Shown here: positions 20,182 through 28,442 of the stretch, one piece after another
Layout of the letters: every line of letters begins with the position of its first letter
Numbering within the stretch: position 1 is the stretch's first letter
IMG/VR virus record: IMGVR_UViG_3300042861_000259
Location: 1 to 29,322 of that record
Length of the DNA: 29,322 nt
Strand: one strand, 5' to 3'
DNA from: a virus
The notes under the pieces: generated by a model
The model's database searches: none
What the model was told of the DNA's origin: nothing
What the model saw: the letters and a program-made list of their open reading frames with translations, nothing else
Position numbers and translations under genes: made by a program

Positions 20182-21192
20182 TTAGACAGAATAGGTGATT
20201 GAGATTAAAAGATTTTTAGATGCGCCAGCTACATGAGTTGCAAGCGATGCGTAGGATGATGAAATCTGACTAACAAGGAAAATCGTTGTTCCTGACGGAT
20301 CAACAACTGACGTGAGAGTTCCTGAATAAGCCAAAATAGCACCAATTCCAGCACTTCCAACAGCCGCGACTGAACCGTTAGCAAACGGCAAACCTGTAAC
20401 ACTAATATCACCGACTGCTCCTGTTGTAGTAACTCCAGAAAAAACAATATCAACTGTAACAGAGCGACCTATTTTTGTGTAACGTCCTGTCGCAGTAACC
20501 GGAGTGGTTGGATCGGTGGTTGATCCTTTGATCGTACCCGTCCAAGTACCCTCCTCGTAATCATCCAGACAATTCGCATCGGACGAAGCGACTTGCGTGG
20601 CGGGGAAGGTTAATCCAACGCCAGTGGCTCCAGCGGTTCCACCTTTTAGAACAAGGTTGCCGGTGGAGTTGAGGGTCAGGCCGGTGATTCCACCAAGAAA
20701 CCATGAATGATATCCAGAAACACCGCTTATGTATCTGGAAACAAGCTGCGTGTTTTGGTTGTCATACAACTCAAAAGCATTGTCGGCAGCAATGTTTAAG
20801 CCCTGCTCAAAATTAACAGCAGTTCCAGATGAATTTTTGCCGATGTATTTCCAAGTGGCGTAAGCACCATTCGAGCTTGATTGAACCTGAAGACGATTTG
20901 TAGTCCCCTGAATATCAAGCGTAGCAGCAGGAGTCGCCGTATTAATACCCACCTTGCCGGTGTATCCAGCCGCATTAGCAACCAGCGTCGTGGTTCCAGC
21001 CGTCAGAGCGCCGGTGATGGTGGCGCTGGCGAGGGTGGCGGATGGCGAACAAGCGAGGATGTTGTTGATGCTGATTCGCTTGGTGTTCCCTGACGCTGGT
21101 GGCGTGTCTGACACATCCACAATAGGGATCATGTCATTGGCGGGATCGGCGGCGGTCAACGCCGTCAGTGCTGTAATCTTTGAGTCTGCCAT
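20182..21192 (-). CDS. Fibre-like virion protein (336 aa)
   Basis: The N-terminus (MADSKITALTALTAADPAND, then IPIVDVSD) is a common attachment segment of phage fibre and collar proteins. Residues about 75-95 (GYTGKVGINTATPAATLDIQ) carry the GIGT-x-P motif typical of shafts, and TQVASSDANCLDDYEEGTW marks the start of a C-terminal beta domain. No chaperone peptidase motif (S74-type) is seen. Probably a host-recognition or decoration fibre on the head or neck, given its place next to the capsid genes. Confidence 0.78.
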   Translation of the reverse strand: MADSKITALTALTAADPANDMIPIVDVSDTPPASGNTKRISINNILACSPSATLASATITGALTAGTTTLVANAAGYTGKVGINTATPAATLDIQGTTNRLQVQSSSNGAYATWKYIGKNSSGTAVNFEQGLNIAADNAFELYDNQNTQLVSRYISGVSGYHSWFLGGITGLTLNSTGNLVLKGGTAGATGVGLTFPATQVASSDANCLDDYEEGTWTGTIKGSTTDPTTPVTATGRYTKIGRSVTVDIVFSGVTTTGAVGDISVTGLPFANGSVAAVGSAGIGAILAYSGTLTSVVDPSGTTIFLVSQISSSYASLATHVAGASKNLLISITYSV

Positions 21193-21193
21193 A

Positions 21194-21427
21194 TCAGTAA
21201 ACGGTTAGAATGAATTTTCCGAGGTCTTCTTGTAAAAGGAAACTGGTCCCGTCCTCCAGCACGATGCTGTCGAAGGTTCCAAATGAAATGACGAGCTTGC
21301 TGACCCCATCCTCTTGAAGAAGGAAGGTCTCGTCCTCTTGCAGAACATCCCTCCGCATGATCGGAGGTTCGGGCATGATCTGGCTTACAGATCGTGTCCT
21401 GTTGATTGATGTTCCAATCGAGATCAT
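21194..21427 (-). CDS. Small repeat protein with LQEDG units (77 aa)
   Basis: After a short proline-containing start (MPEPPIMRRD), the sequence repeats related hexads: VLQEDE, LLQEDG, VLEDGT, LLQEDL, each followed by a hydrophobic strand (KLVISFG, KFILTVY). This looks like a small beta-solenoid or sheet with turns at E-D-G. It starts by a one-base overlap (TGATG) with the previous gene and ends two bases before the fibre-like gene. It may be a fibre base or spike fragment; unknown. Confidence 0.65.
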   Translation of the reverse strand: MISIGTSINRTRSVSQIMPEPPIMRRDVLQEDETFLLQEDGVSKLVISFGTFDSIVLEDGTSFLLQEDLGKFILTVY

Positions 21428-21687
21428 CAGGCGCGAGCGTTAAACGCCACCACAGAGCCGCTGGAGATCTGGAAGCCGGTGATGTTGCCCACCAGCGGGG
21501 TTCCAGCGGGAATCGTCTTGGAGGTCCACGTTCCGGCAATGCGGTGTCCGGTGATCGACGTGAACACCGTCGGCTCAATCGGGATCAAGCCAGACCAAGC
21601 GCCGGTCTGCGCTGCGGTAGTGGTGAACAGCTCAAAGCCTTCTCGGCCCATGCTGTACTCGGTTGAAATGTCTGCTTGAACGGCCAT
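21427..21687 (-). CDS. Small beta-rich capsid-region protein (86 aa)
   Basis: The sequence is entirely beta-prone with glycine/threonine turns (FTSITGHRIAGTWTSKTIPA, GTPLVGNITGFQISSG). It lies shortly after the capsid genes, in the position where head decoration proteins are often found. No family match. The stem-loop at 21705-21738 lies just before its start, possibly limiting its translation or transcription. Confidence 0.65.
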   Translation of the reverse strand: MAVQADISTEYSMGREGFELFTTTAAQTGAWSGLIPIEPTVFTSITGHRIAGTWTSKTIPAGTPLVGNITGFQISSGSVVAFNARA

Positions 21688-21704
21688 TTTGTTTTTCGGT
21701 TAGA

Positions 21705-21738
21705 GGGGAGGCCACCGGAAATTTCCAGCAGCCTCCCC
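21705..21738. terminator. Stem-loop between capsid and downstream genes
   Basis: A perfect 8-bp stem (GGGGAGGC 21705-21712 with GCCTCCCC 21731-21738) encloses an 18-base loop containing the palindrome GGAAATTTCC. On the minus strand no run of U follows, so it is not a standard intrinsic terminator. Placed after the capsid genes, it could cause partial termination or mRNA stabilisation so that capsid transcripts exceed the downstream ones. The structure is seen; the effect is inferred. Confidence 0.4.
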
Positions 21739-21748
21739 AATTTTACGG

Positions 21749-21925
21749 TTAACCTTTACGAACTTTCGGTGCTAAGGCTCCCTGTACCCACAGTACGAGC
21801 TTGCCTCCTTCTGGTACATTCGCAGTGTTGAAATTGTCGCGTTGGAGAGACGCATCAATATCGGGACCAGCAACGAGCTTAGATTTGCCGCTCTTGTCCA
21901 CTGCAATGGTAGTAGCGAGACGCAT
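21749..21925 (-). CDS. Small protein after the capsid gene (58 aa)
   Basis: The frame starts MRLATTIAVDKSGKSKLVAG 11 bp after the capsid stop, with AAGGA close before the ATG, and stops at 21749 before a stem-loop. It is basic and partly beta (GGKLVLWVQGALAPKVRKG). Position suggests a head decoration or head completion peptide. No family recognised. Confidence 0.65.
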   Translation of the reverse strand: MRLATTIAVDKSGKSKLVAGPDIDASLQRDNFNTANVPEGGKLVLWVQGALAPKVRKG

Positions 21926-21936
21926 ATCCTTAAGGA

Positions 21937-24099
21937 TTAAGCGGTGATCAGAACTTCAGCTTGCGTAGTGTCCGCAGCAGCAGCACCAAACATGATGTCA
22001 TACGAAGCCATATGAGCGCGGGAAGCGCGGCTATACCACACAGAGAGCAACACAGACAGGCCATTGCTCAGTTCAACAGTGCGCTGCTCAACGAACTCAC
22101 CAGCGATCATTCCAACCGGCAAACCGCTCGCAACCGCAATAGCGTCCTGACCGCAGACGAAACCAGCGGTGTTCGCAATAGCGCCAGTCCAATCGTTCTG
22201 CTCCAGAATGTTAGCGAATCCGAAATAACCATTGTTCAGCGGACCATAACGCGAATCAGGGAACGGATTGGTTCCAGCGGCAGCAGTCAACTGACCCGAG
22301 AACATCAAGCGAGCCATGTGACTACCATCCAACAGCAACAGCTTCTGTCGGTAGTTCTTAGCCAGAGCCAAGATCGCAGGGAGGTCGCTAGTGTCGAAGT
22401 TGGCAGCGGTTCCAATGACAGTGCCAGCACCAAACAGAGCAGCGGTCATCTGAGCGGTGACCTTCTTGCTAATAGCAAGAGCGAAGATCTCAGCGGAACC
22501 CTGAGCGAGATCAGCCAACTGGAAACCCTGATTCAGTTCCTGCTGAGTGACGGTAAAAGTCTTGGTGATCTGGTTAACAGTCACCGAGGTAGCAGCCAGA
22601 GTGGACTCGTTGTTGGAGTTGTTCTCGAAGTCGGTCAGATTGTCCTGAGCGTCATCACCACCAGTGAACTTCTTGACCTGAACGGTAGCTCGGGGACGCA
22701 AGTTATCCAGACCAACGTTGCGCGTGAAATTGGCAATCATAGCCAACTTAGTAGTCGCAACAGTAATGACCGAGTCAGCGAGGTAATCGACAACCAGACC
22801 GGCAGCGAAAGTGTTCGCGTTCTGGGGAGCGATCAAGCGCGACTGACGCAGCAACTCGCTGTGGTTCTGAATCAAGAAACCCTTACGCTCCGCACCAGCG
22901 CGGAGAGACTTGTGTTTCTCCAGCAGCGGGTTGCCGAGGTTCTCGATAACGGGACGCACCGGCTCAGGAGCAGGAGCAGCGGCAGGAGACTTCATGGAAG
23001 CTTCCAGAGCGGAAAGCTTAGCAAGAATCGCGGTGAGATCAACGGAAGCGGCAGGAGCAGCCGCAGCCGTCACAGTAGTGCTATCGGACATATTTGTGTC
23101 GGGTTGTTGTGTTGGTTGCGGCAAAGAAACTTTGCCATTTTCGCTGACGGCGTTGTTGCCATCCGCAGAAATCTTGTCGTCTGGGGAGTCGTCATCTTCC
23201 TCCAGTTCTTCATGCTCCAATTGAGCGTAGAGAGCGCGGAACCAATCGCGTCCAGCAGCACCTCCCCAAAGGTTTGCAGCTACATCAGCGGGAGTGTTAG
23301 GCTCTGCTTCCAAGAATCGCTCATTGCGACCCCACCAAGCGTTTGCTTTCTCAACCTTATCTTCGGTGGGTTGCTCTCCAGCAACGAGAGACTCAGCCTC
23401 AGTCACAGTCTGTTTCTCAAGACCATCACCAGCCAAACCTTCAGCGTATTGCTCCAGCCCTCGACGAAGGTTGTTTTTGACCGTCTCAGGAGCGGTCTTC
23501 GTAACAGCGCGGGGATGCCACTTAGCAGCCATCGCAAGCTGTTTGATTGGCTTGTCCACCAAGCCAAACTGAATCGCTTCGGCGGTGGTGAACCAAGTCT
23601 CCGCCTTCATTGCAGCGCGGATGGACTCGGGAGAGCGTCCGGTCTTCTTAGCATACACGCCAACCAGCACTTCAGCGTGTTGATCCAGAGCGTCAGCCAT
23701 CTTCCGCATATCTTCCGAAGTACCGGAAGCCATGCCAGACGGATCGTGGATCATCATTAGAGCGGCATCAGCCATCTCTACTTTATCTCCAGCCAGAGCA
23801 ATGATCGAAGCAATCGAAGCCGCAATTCCAACCACTCGGGTTGTCACCGGAGCTTTGCGACCGCGCAACTGGTTGTATATGCTCAGACCATCCCAGACAT
23901 TACCACCGGGAGAGTTGATCTCCACCAAGAGCGGACCATTGCCAACTTCAGCAAGAACGTCAGAGAATTGCTTACCAGAGAGACCGTTACCACCAAACCA
24001 GTCTTCGCCAATCTGGTCAAAGATCTGAATGGTCGCAGTCTCACCAGCGGAAGCCGCAGGAGCGTAATAAAGCCAATCTGATTTCTTAGTGAAGCTCAT
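21937..24099 (-). CDS. ClpP-like prohead protease fused to major capsid protein (720 aa)
   Basis: Residues 1-190 are a ClpP/S14-type protease: INSPGGNVWDGLSIYN (62-77), catalytic S95 in GIAASIAS, H118 in MMIHDP and D182 in FGLVDKP complete the triad. A linker follows, very acidic around 290-320 (HEELEEDDDSPDD), then a helical scaffold-like stretch (ILAKLSALEASMKSP) and, from about 385, the capsid domain (AGLVVDYLADSVITVATTK, then RATVQVKKFTGGDDAQ, TFTVTQQELNQGF). The protease would free itself and trim the capsid during maturation. An in-frame ATG at 23091 (M337, MSDSTTV) could be a second start giving capsid without protease. Start coupled to the portal by ATGA. Confidence 0.92.
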   Translation of the reverse strand: MSFTKKSDWLYYAPAASAGETATIQIFDQIGEDWFGGNGLSGKQFSDVLAEVGNGPLLVEINSPGGNVWDGLSIYNQLRGRKAPVTTRVVGIAASIASIIALAGDKVEMADAALMMIHDPSGMASGTSEDMRKMADALDQHAEVLVGVYAKKTGRSPESIRAAMKAETWFTTAEAIQFGLVDKPIKQLAMAAKWHPRAVTKTAPETVKNNLRRGLEQYAEGLAGDGLEKQTVTEAESLVAGEQPTEDKVEKANAWWGRNERFLEAEPNTPADVAANLWGGAAGRDWFRALYAQLEHEELEEDDDSPDDKISADGNNAVSENGKVSLPQPTQQPDTNMSDSTTVTAAAAPAASVDLTAILAKLSALEASMKSPAAAPAPEPVRPVIENLGNPLLEKHKSLRAGAERKGFLIQNHSELLRQSRLIAPQNANTFAAGLVVDYLADSVITVATTKLAMIANFTRNVGLDNLRPRATVQVKKFTGGDDAQDNLTDFENNSNNESTLAATSVTVNQITKTFTVTQQELNQGFQLADLAQGSAEIFALAISKKVTAQMTAALFGAGTVIGTAANFDTSDLPAILALAKNYRQKLLLLDGSHMARLMFSGQLTAAAGTNPFPDSRYGPLNNGYFGFANILEQNDWTGAIANTAGFVCGQDAIAVASGLPVGMIAGEFVEQRTVELSNGLSVLLSVWYSRASRAHMASYDIMFGAAAADTTQAEVLITA

Positions 24100-25664
24100 T
24101 CTGTTTTCTTGGCTCGCGGCTTACGTTGCTTTTTGACTGAAGCGGTCACTTCGGTTTGTTCTACAACAAGCGGTTGCGATCCACCTTCTGACGGAGCAAC
24201 TGGAGACGGAGATTCAGAAGAATCATCTTCAATGTCAATAGCCGGTGCAGCACTAGCCGCTGGACGTTCTTTCTGAATCACCGAAATCTCAGAGACATCA
24301 ACTCCGTATTTGTCAGCGAGTTGACGCACAAACAAAGCTTGTTGAGCTTTTGCTTCCAAAGCAGAACGCCAATCAAGACCTCGCGCACCGTAAACCTCAT
24401 CGTAAGTCAGAATGCCAGCCTCCAATTCAGCCAACTGAGCAGCGGAATTTCGACCGACATCAACATTCGGGGAGCGGGGAGCGGTGATCGCTACCTCGTA
24501 CCAATCAGACGGAGCATCATTGAGAGCGGGATCGCTCTTGATAGCGTACTCCATGACATATTCATAAATACGCCGAGCCGCTGACGACATCACTTGATGC
24601 CGAGACTTAAACCAGACAGCGGACATATCTAGCGCACCGCGATAGACAGTTCCCTGCATGGACTCGGGATAAACAAGAACGTAAGGAATACCAACACCAG
24701 CGCAGACCTTCTCGGTCAATTGCCTCCAGTACTCCCGCATATTTACACCGGGACGTTCCGTTGCGAACTGTTCAAATGAATCACCGTTCTTGAGTACTTT
24801 AACGGCAGATCCAAAGACCTGCTCGTAGTAGTTCTCAGCGGTGTTCTGGGTGGTTGAAGCAGTGCCAGCGCGGAGGTTGCTGGCTTGGACCTCACCGCTT
24901 ACCGTCTTGACGATCTGAGCGACGGAAGCACCGAGTTTGCAAGCTTCCATCTCCAGCTTCTGCAAGTCGTCGAGATCGTGCAGGTCATTGATAACCGCAG
25001 AGACAAACGGAAGACCTCTAAGCTGACCGGGACGATTCGGCTCGTAAATGTGAACCACCGAGTCAGAACCAATTGAGCGAACGTCTGTCAGATTACCCTG
25101 CGTCTTCTCCGATCCGATAAAATACGAGATTGCGCGTCCAGTCTTAGGGTCAAACCGGATGCCATCAAACACAGTTAAATCGGACTCCATACCGACAGGA
25201 GTCGCAATTGACTGAGCTTCGATAAGCTGAAGTCTCGGCTTTCCGCTCTCACCTTTAGTGAGAAGGATGAAGCTCTCACCGTCGAAAAACCAACCACGAG
25301 CCGCTTGACTCATCAGCGTTGCAAAAGACTGACGCGAACCAATATCGGGATAACGGCTCCAAACATCGAACCATTTCTTGGCTTTAAGGTTCCAAGCTGG
25401 ATCGCTTGAAGCAGGTTGAACCGAGAAGCTGGAGCCAACGGTGTAAGACTCAAACAGATCTCCGAGTCTGTTCAGAACAGCGTTGTTCTGCTCAAAGAAA
25501 CGTGACTTACGGACAATGGCTTGTCGGGTTGAACTCGTTACATCAAATCGAGCCGAAGTGTAAGACGTATCAAGATACGAACGACGCAACGACTGACCGG
25601 CTCCCTCGTATTTGTTAACGGGAGCGGGAAACAACTTATTAGCAATGGTTTGAAGGATTCCCAT
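24096..25664 (-). CDS. Portal protein, lambda gpB family (522 aa)
   Basis: This forms the dodecameric ring through which DNA enters the head. Typical blocks are RSYLDTSYTSARFDVTSSTR near the N-terminus, FATLMSQAARGWFFDGESF, the PNRPGQLRGLPFVSAVINDL segment (lambda portal family) and REYWRQLTEKVCAGVGIPYV followed by GALDMSAVWFKSRHQ. The length of 522 fits the family (about 500-550). The C-terminus is acidic and proline-rich, then basic (KKQRKPRAKK). It lies between the gpW-like connector, with a one-base TAATG overlap, and the protease-capsid fusion, the usual order in lambda-like head modules. Confidence 0.95.
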   Translation of the reverse strand: MGILQTIANKLFPAPVNKYEGAGQSLRRSYLDTSYTSARFDVTSSTRQAIVRKSRFFEQNNAVLNRLGDLFESYTVGSSFSVQPASSDPAWNLKAKKWFDVWSRYPDIGSRQSFATLMSQAARGWFFDGESFILLTKGESGKPRLQLIEAQSIATPVGMESDLTVFDGIRFDPKTGRAISYFIGSEKTQGNLTDVRSIGSDSVVHIYEPNRPGQLRGLPFVSAVINDLHDLDDLQKLEMEACKLGASVAQIVKTVSGEVQASNLRAGTASTTQNTAENYYEQVFGSAVKVLKNGDSFEQFATERPGVNMREYWRQLTEKVCAGVGIPYVLVYPESMQGTVYRGALDMSAVWFKSRHQVMSSAARRIYEYVMEYAIKSDPALNDAPSDWYEVAITAPRSPNVDVGRNSAAQLAELEAGILTYDEVYGARGLDWRSALEAKAQQALFVRQLADKYGVDVSEISVIQKERPAASAAPAIDIEDDSSESPSPVAPSEGGSQPLVVEQTEVTASVKKQRKPRAKKTE

Positions 25665-26065
25665 TAGCTCATCCGAGTTGTGGGTTCACGGCGGAATTGC
25701 GTGAAATCACCGTAATAACGAGTAACCGCCACCAGAATGGTCCCAAGCATCTTGTTATAGATCTGGAGGTCTGACGGATTAGTGATTCCGTCTCCAGCCA
25801 ACAGGGTCACAGCAAGATCGTAGTCTGACAGCAGTGATTCCCACATTTCCAACATTTCACCAGCGGAAGCGGAACCCTTGCCGGGTTCAGCGAACTCAAC
25901 GGAAACGTCAGAACTAGAAGTTGAGCGGACAACTTGACCAGACTCTATAGCGTTTGCGGCAACCGTAAGCTTTGCAGTCAAAGCCTCAAGCAATGTCAAA
26001 GCAGCTTTGCTTGCGTATGTAGTACGCAAATAACTCCGCTTAGTTGCTACGGTGTAGGTCAACAC
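25664..26065 (-). CDS. gpW-like head-tail joining protein (133 aa)
   Basis: The gene lies between large terminase and portal, the place of lambda gpW. The middle (VVRSTSSSDVSVEFAEPG, then SAGEMLEMWESLLSDYD) matches the gpW layout of a beta hairpin followed by a helix; it is longer than lambda gpW (68 aa) because of extra N- and C-terminal segments. It starts with GTG at 26065 after a 32-bp gap that holds a 6-bp stem (TCACAG/CTGTGA, around 26079-26095). The gpW call is by position and pattern, so moderately sure. Confidence 0.55.
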   Translation of the reverse strand: MLTYTVATKRSYLRTTYASKAALTLLEALTAKLTVAANAIESGQVVRSTSSSDVSVEFAEPGKGSASAGEMLEMWESLLSDYDLAVTLLAGDGITNPSDLQIYNKMLGTILVAVTRYYGDFTQFRREPTTRMS

Positions 26066-26097
26066 TTGGGCGGACTATTCACAGACCAACTGTGAAG

Positions 26098-27948
26098 TCA
26101 ACTACTAGAATTTTCAGAACTAGTAGATGCGAGATCGTTCCAGAGCATCACCATTGCCAATTGCATCAATTCACAGTCATGCAAATGATCCGGCCAGCGA
26201 GTGTTTCGCTTGAACCACAAGTGTTTGATTCGTCCCGCTCTGTTAGCCGTTGGCTTGAGAACGTGAGAGTCCAAATGCTTCCAGTATGTATCAGAATCAG
26301 CCGCAAATGCTCCCTCAGACTGAAGCGGTGCAGGTAAGCTGCAAACAGTCCATTGATGATTCTCGGACCCTTTACGAAGCCGCTGAAGCACTTCCCGCAT
26401 GTGTTCAGTATCGAAGACCAGAAGAGGCTGGACCGCATCAGTCCGCATTGATGTTGAAGTCGTAATGCCGAATGGATGGATTGCGCCAGTCTTGCTTGTG
26501 AATCTCGCTCCGGTCTCGCGTCCCTTCATTGGCATCCAACCAATAAGCATTGGCTTTCTCAGCCCTCCTTCTGGTGGATACCGGAGACCGCAGGGATATG
26601 TGATTGGATTGACGCTGCTTTGTGAGAACTCAGCACAAGCATCGTAGACGGCTTGTGTGTTGAAACCGGAGTCAATCCCAACGTCCATATCATGCACGTT
26701 GTATTGAAGTTGAACCCGTCGAAGTGCAGCAAAGTCGTCTGCGTGACCGGCAGAAACTAAGCGCGAGTTTCCTTTGCTCCACTCTCTACAAACCCACCAG
26801 ACAAACGGAGCGGCGGCTTGTACGTCAGCGGTCAGGTAACGTCTGGCTTCGGGGAGTCCAGCATCAGACACGATTTCAACTCGCTCCTGTTGAGACTCTT
26901 GGTTTTCCCACGGTTCAGCGAGCATACCGTTAATGAAACCCTGCAACCCCATCATTGAGCTTTTGGCTTCCAAGAACGAGACGGCTAGATGTCCCCAAGT
27001 GCATTTCCGATCCGGTGAATAGAGGCTCGACAAATGGTAAGACCTAACGCTTGGAAGGCTGGCTTGATTCTCGGCAATCCATTTCCCGTGTCTCAACGCT
27101 GCCACCTTTTGGGAATCCGAAATCTTACCCTGACAAAGCTGGCAAACGTAGTGCGCTGACGACCGGATGCGCTGCCAGTCTGGTTTTCCGTCTTCGGTCT
27201 TAGCATTGTCCCAAGTGACCTGCTTCCACTCCAGCTTGATGTATTCCGCGCAATGCGGACAGGGAATGTAATACCGTCGCTGGTCGCCCCTAAGATAACG
27301 CTGCCAGATTCTCCCTTCGGAGGTTGTCGGAGTGCTGGTGAAGAAGGCTTTGGAGCTTGAGAATGCTTTGAGCCGTTGTTCTGCGAGGTCCAGCGCGTCG
27401 GCTTCCTTCGCGGTTGCTTCAGCAAATTTGTCTACCTCATCAGCAACCAAGATGCGAACAGGTCGTGACGCTAGATTTGCCGGTGAATTGGACCCTACAA
27501 AGGTCAAAGTGCAGCGATCAAATTGCTGCTCAAGATTGGTCATCTGGTCTTGATCCGTTGGGAATCGCGCAACCAATGCGGGACAGTCTTCCAGCAATGG
27601 CATCCAGCGGGATTTGCTGAACGAGCGAGCGAGATTCTCGGATGGCATCAGCCACAGCGCGGGACTCGGTTCTGTGTCGATAGCCCAAGCCAATCCAGCC
27701 ATGAGCGTTGTCGTCTTGCTGGTCTGGGAACCCCAACACAAAGTCACCTCAGAGACTGACGGATCTTTCCAGCACTCAAGCGGTTCTCTGCAATATGGTC
27801 TGACAGCCGTGGAGAATGGACCGGGATGTTCAGTCTGCCGTTGTGTCAACGTGAGGTTTGACTCGCTCCACTCGACAACCGTTTGCCGTGGAGACGGACG
27901 GTAGATCTGACGACGGAACTCTAGGATTTCGCGCTGTAGATCAAGCAT
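26098..27948 (-). CDS. Terminase large subunit, GpA family (616 aa)
   Basis: The packaging motor and headful or cos nuclease. The ATPase domain has a Walker A-like GSQTSKTT (73-80) and Walker B RILVADEVD (D170, E171). Two CxxC pairs (CPHC 230-233 and CQLC 269-272) form a probable zinc site, as in lambda gpA. The nuclease part shows LTADVQ (D375) and VGIDSG (D426), and a C-terminal HLHDCELMQLA block. I use the ATG at 27948, which overlaps the upstream stop as TGATG. GpA relatives usually cut at specific cos sites, so a cos may be near. Confidence 0.96.
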   Translation of the reverse strand: MLDLQREILEFRRQIYRPSPRQTVVEWSESNLTLTQRQTEHPGPFSTAVRPYCREPLECWKDPSVSEVTLCWGSQTSKTTTLMAGLAWAIDTEPSPALWLMPSENLARSFSKSRWMPLLEDCPALVARFPTDQDQMTNLEQQFDRCTLTFVGSNSPANLASRPVRILVADEVDKFAEATAKEADALDLAEQRLKAFSSSKAFFTSTPTTSEGRIWQRYLRGDQRRYYIPCPHCAEYIKLEWKQVTWDNAKTEDGKPDWQRIRSSAHYVCQLCQGKISDSQKVAALRHGKWIAENQASLPSVRSYHLSSLYSPDRKCTWGHLAVSFLEAKSSMMGLQGFINGMLAEPWENQESQQERVEIVSDAGLPEARRYLTADVQAAAPFVWWVCREWSKGNSRLVSAGHADDFAALRRVQLQYNVHDMDVGIDSGFNTQAVYDACAEFSQSSVNPITYPCGLRYPPEGGLRKPMLIGWMPMKGRETGARFTSKTGAIHPFGITTSTSMRTDAVQPLLVFDTEHMREVLQRLRKGSENHQWTVCSLPAPLQSEGAFAADSDTYWKHLDSHVLKPTANRAGRIKHLWFKRNTRWPDHLHDCELMQLAMVMLWNDLASTSSENSSS

Positions 27949-28442
27949 CAAAACAACTCCGTATTCAATTCTTCGATCCGGTGCTTTCGAGCTTCACCCA
28001 TATTTAGGAACGCCATGCGTTCGTTCACTCCATCCATTAGCTTGTCCCGCAACTGCACGTTGCAACCCCACGTTGCGTTCTCATTGAAGATTTCAACCAT
28101 CAGCACCAGACCGTCTGGCTCCAAGTGCAGGATTCCCCAAAACGGCAACTTAGTGTGCTTTGTAATCTCAAGAGCGGCTTGCAGCTTAGACCATGAAATC
28201 ATCCATTGGTTGCCGTAGGTTGATTCCAGTTTTGCCAGTCCGTAATTCCGAGATTTCACCTCATAACTTCCGGTAATTACGCCAGAGTTTTGGTTCCAGA
28301 TGAAGCCATCAATCCGAGAAGGCTTATCGTCTGCAATCGGCAGGAATCTGAGAACCGTGTCACGCTCAATGGCTCGCAGCGCGATCTTGTTTTGTCGGAG
28401 AGCCTCCAACCCTCGCGGCTTCTGGCAGTTCAGGATTTCCAT
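27948..28442 (-). CDS. PD-(D/E)XK nuclease-like protein between terminase genes (164 aa)
   Basis: The active-site pattern is visible as SRIDGFIW (D45), GSYEVKSR (E61, K63) and a helix with SWSKLQAALEIT; beta strands LPFWGILHLEP and LVLMVEIF complete a restriction-endonuclease-like fold. Such a nuclease could process DNA ends, degrade foreign DNA or assist packaging. It overlaps the small terminase gene by 13 bp and the large terminase gene by one base, so it is expressed with the packaging enzymes. The fold is likely; the role is unknown. Confidence 0.72.
   Translation of the reverse strand: MEILNCQKPRGLEALRQNKIALRAIERDTVLRFLPIADDKPSRIDGFIWNQNSGVITGSYEVKSRNYGLAKLESTYGNQWMISWSKLQAALEITKHTKLPFWGILHLEPDGLVLMVEIFNENATWGCNVQLRDKLMDGVNERMAFLNMGEARKHRIEELNTELF

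Noticed and set aside
21961-23760. A 599-residue open frame on the plus strand opposite the protease-capsid gene
   Set aside because: It lies entirely antisense to a well-supported gene, has low-complexity serine/arginine-rich sequence and no ribosome binding site; it is a codon-usage shadow.
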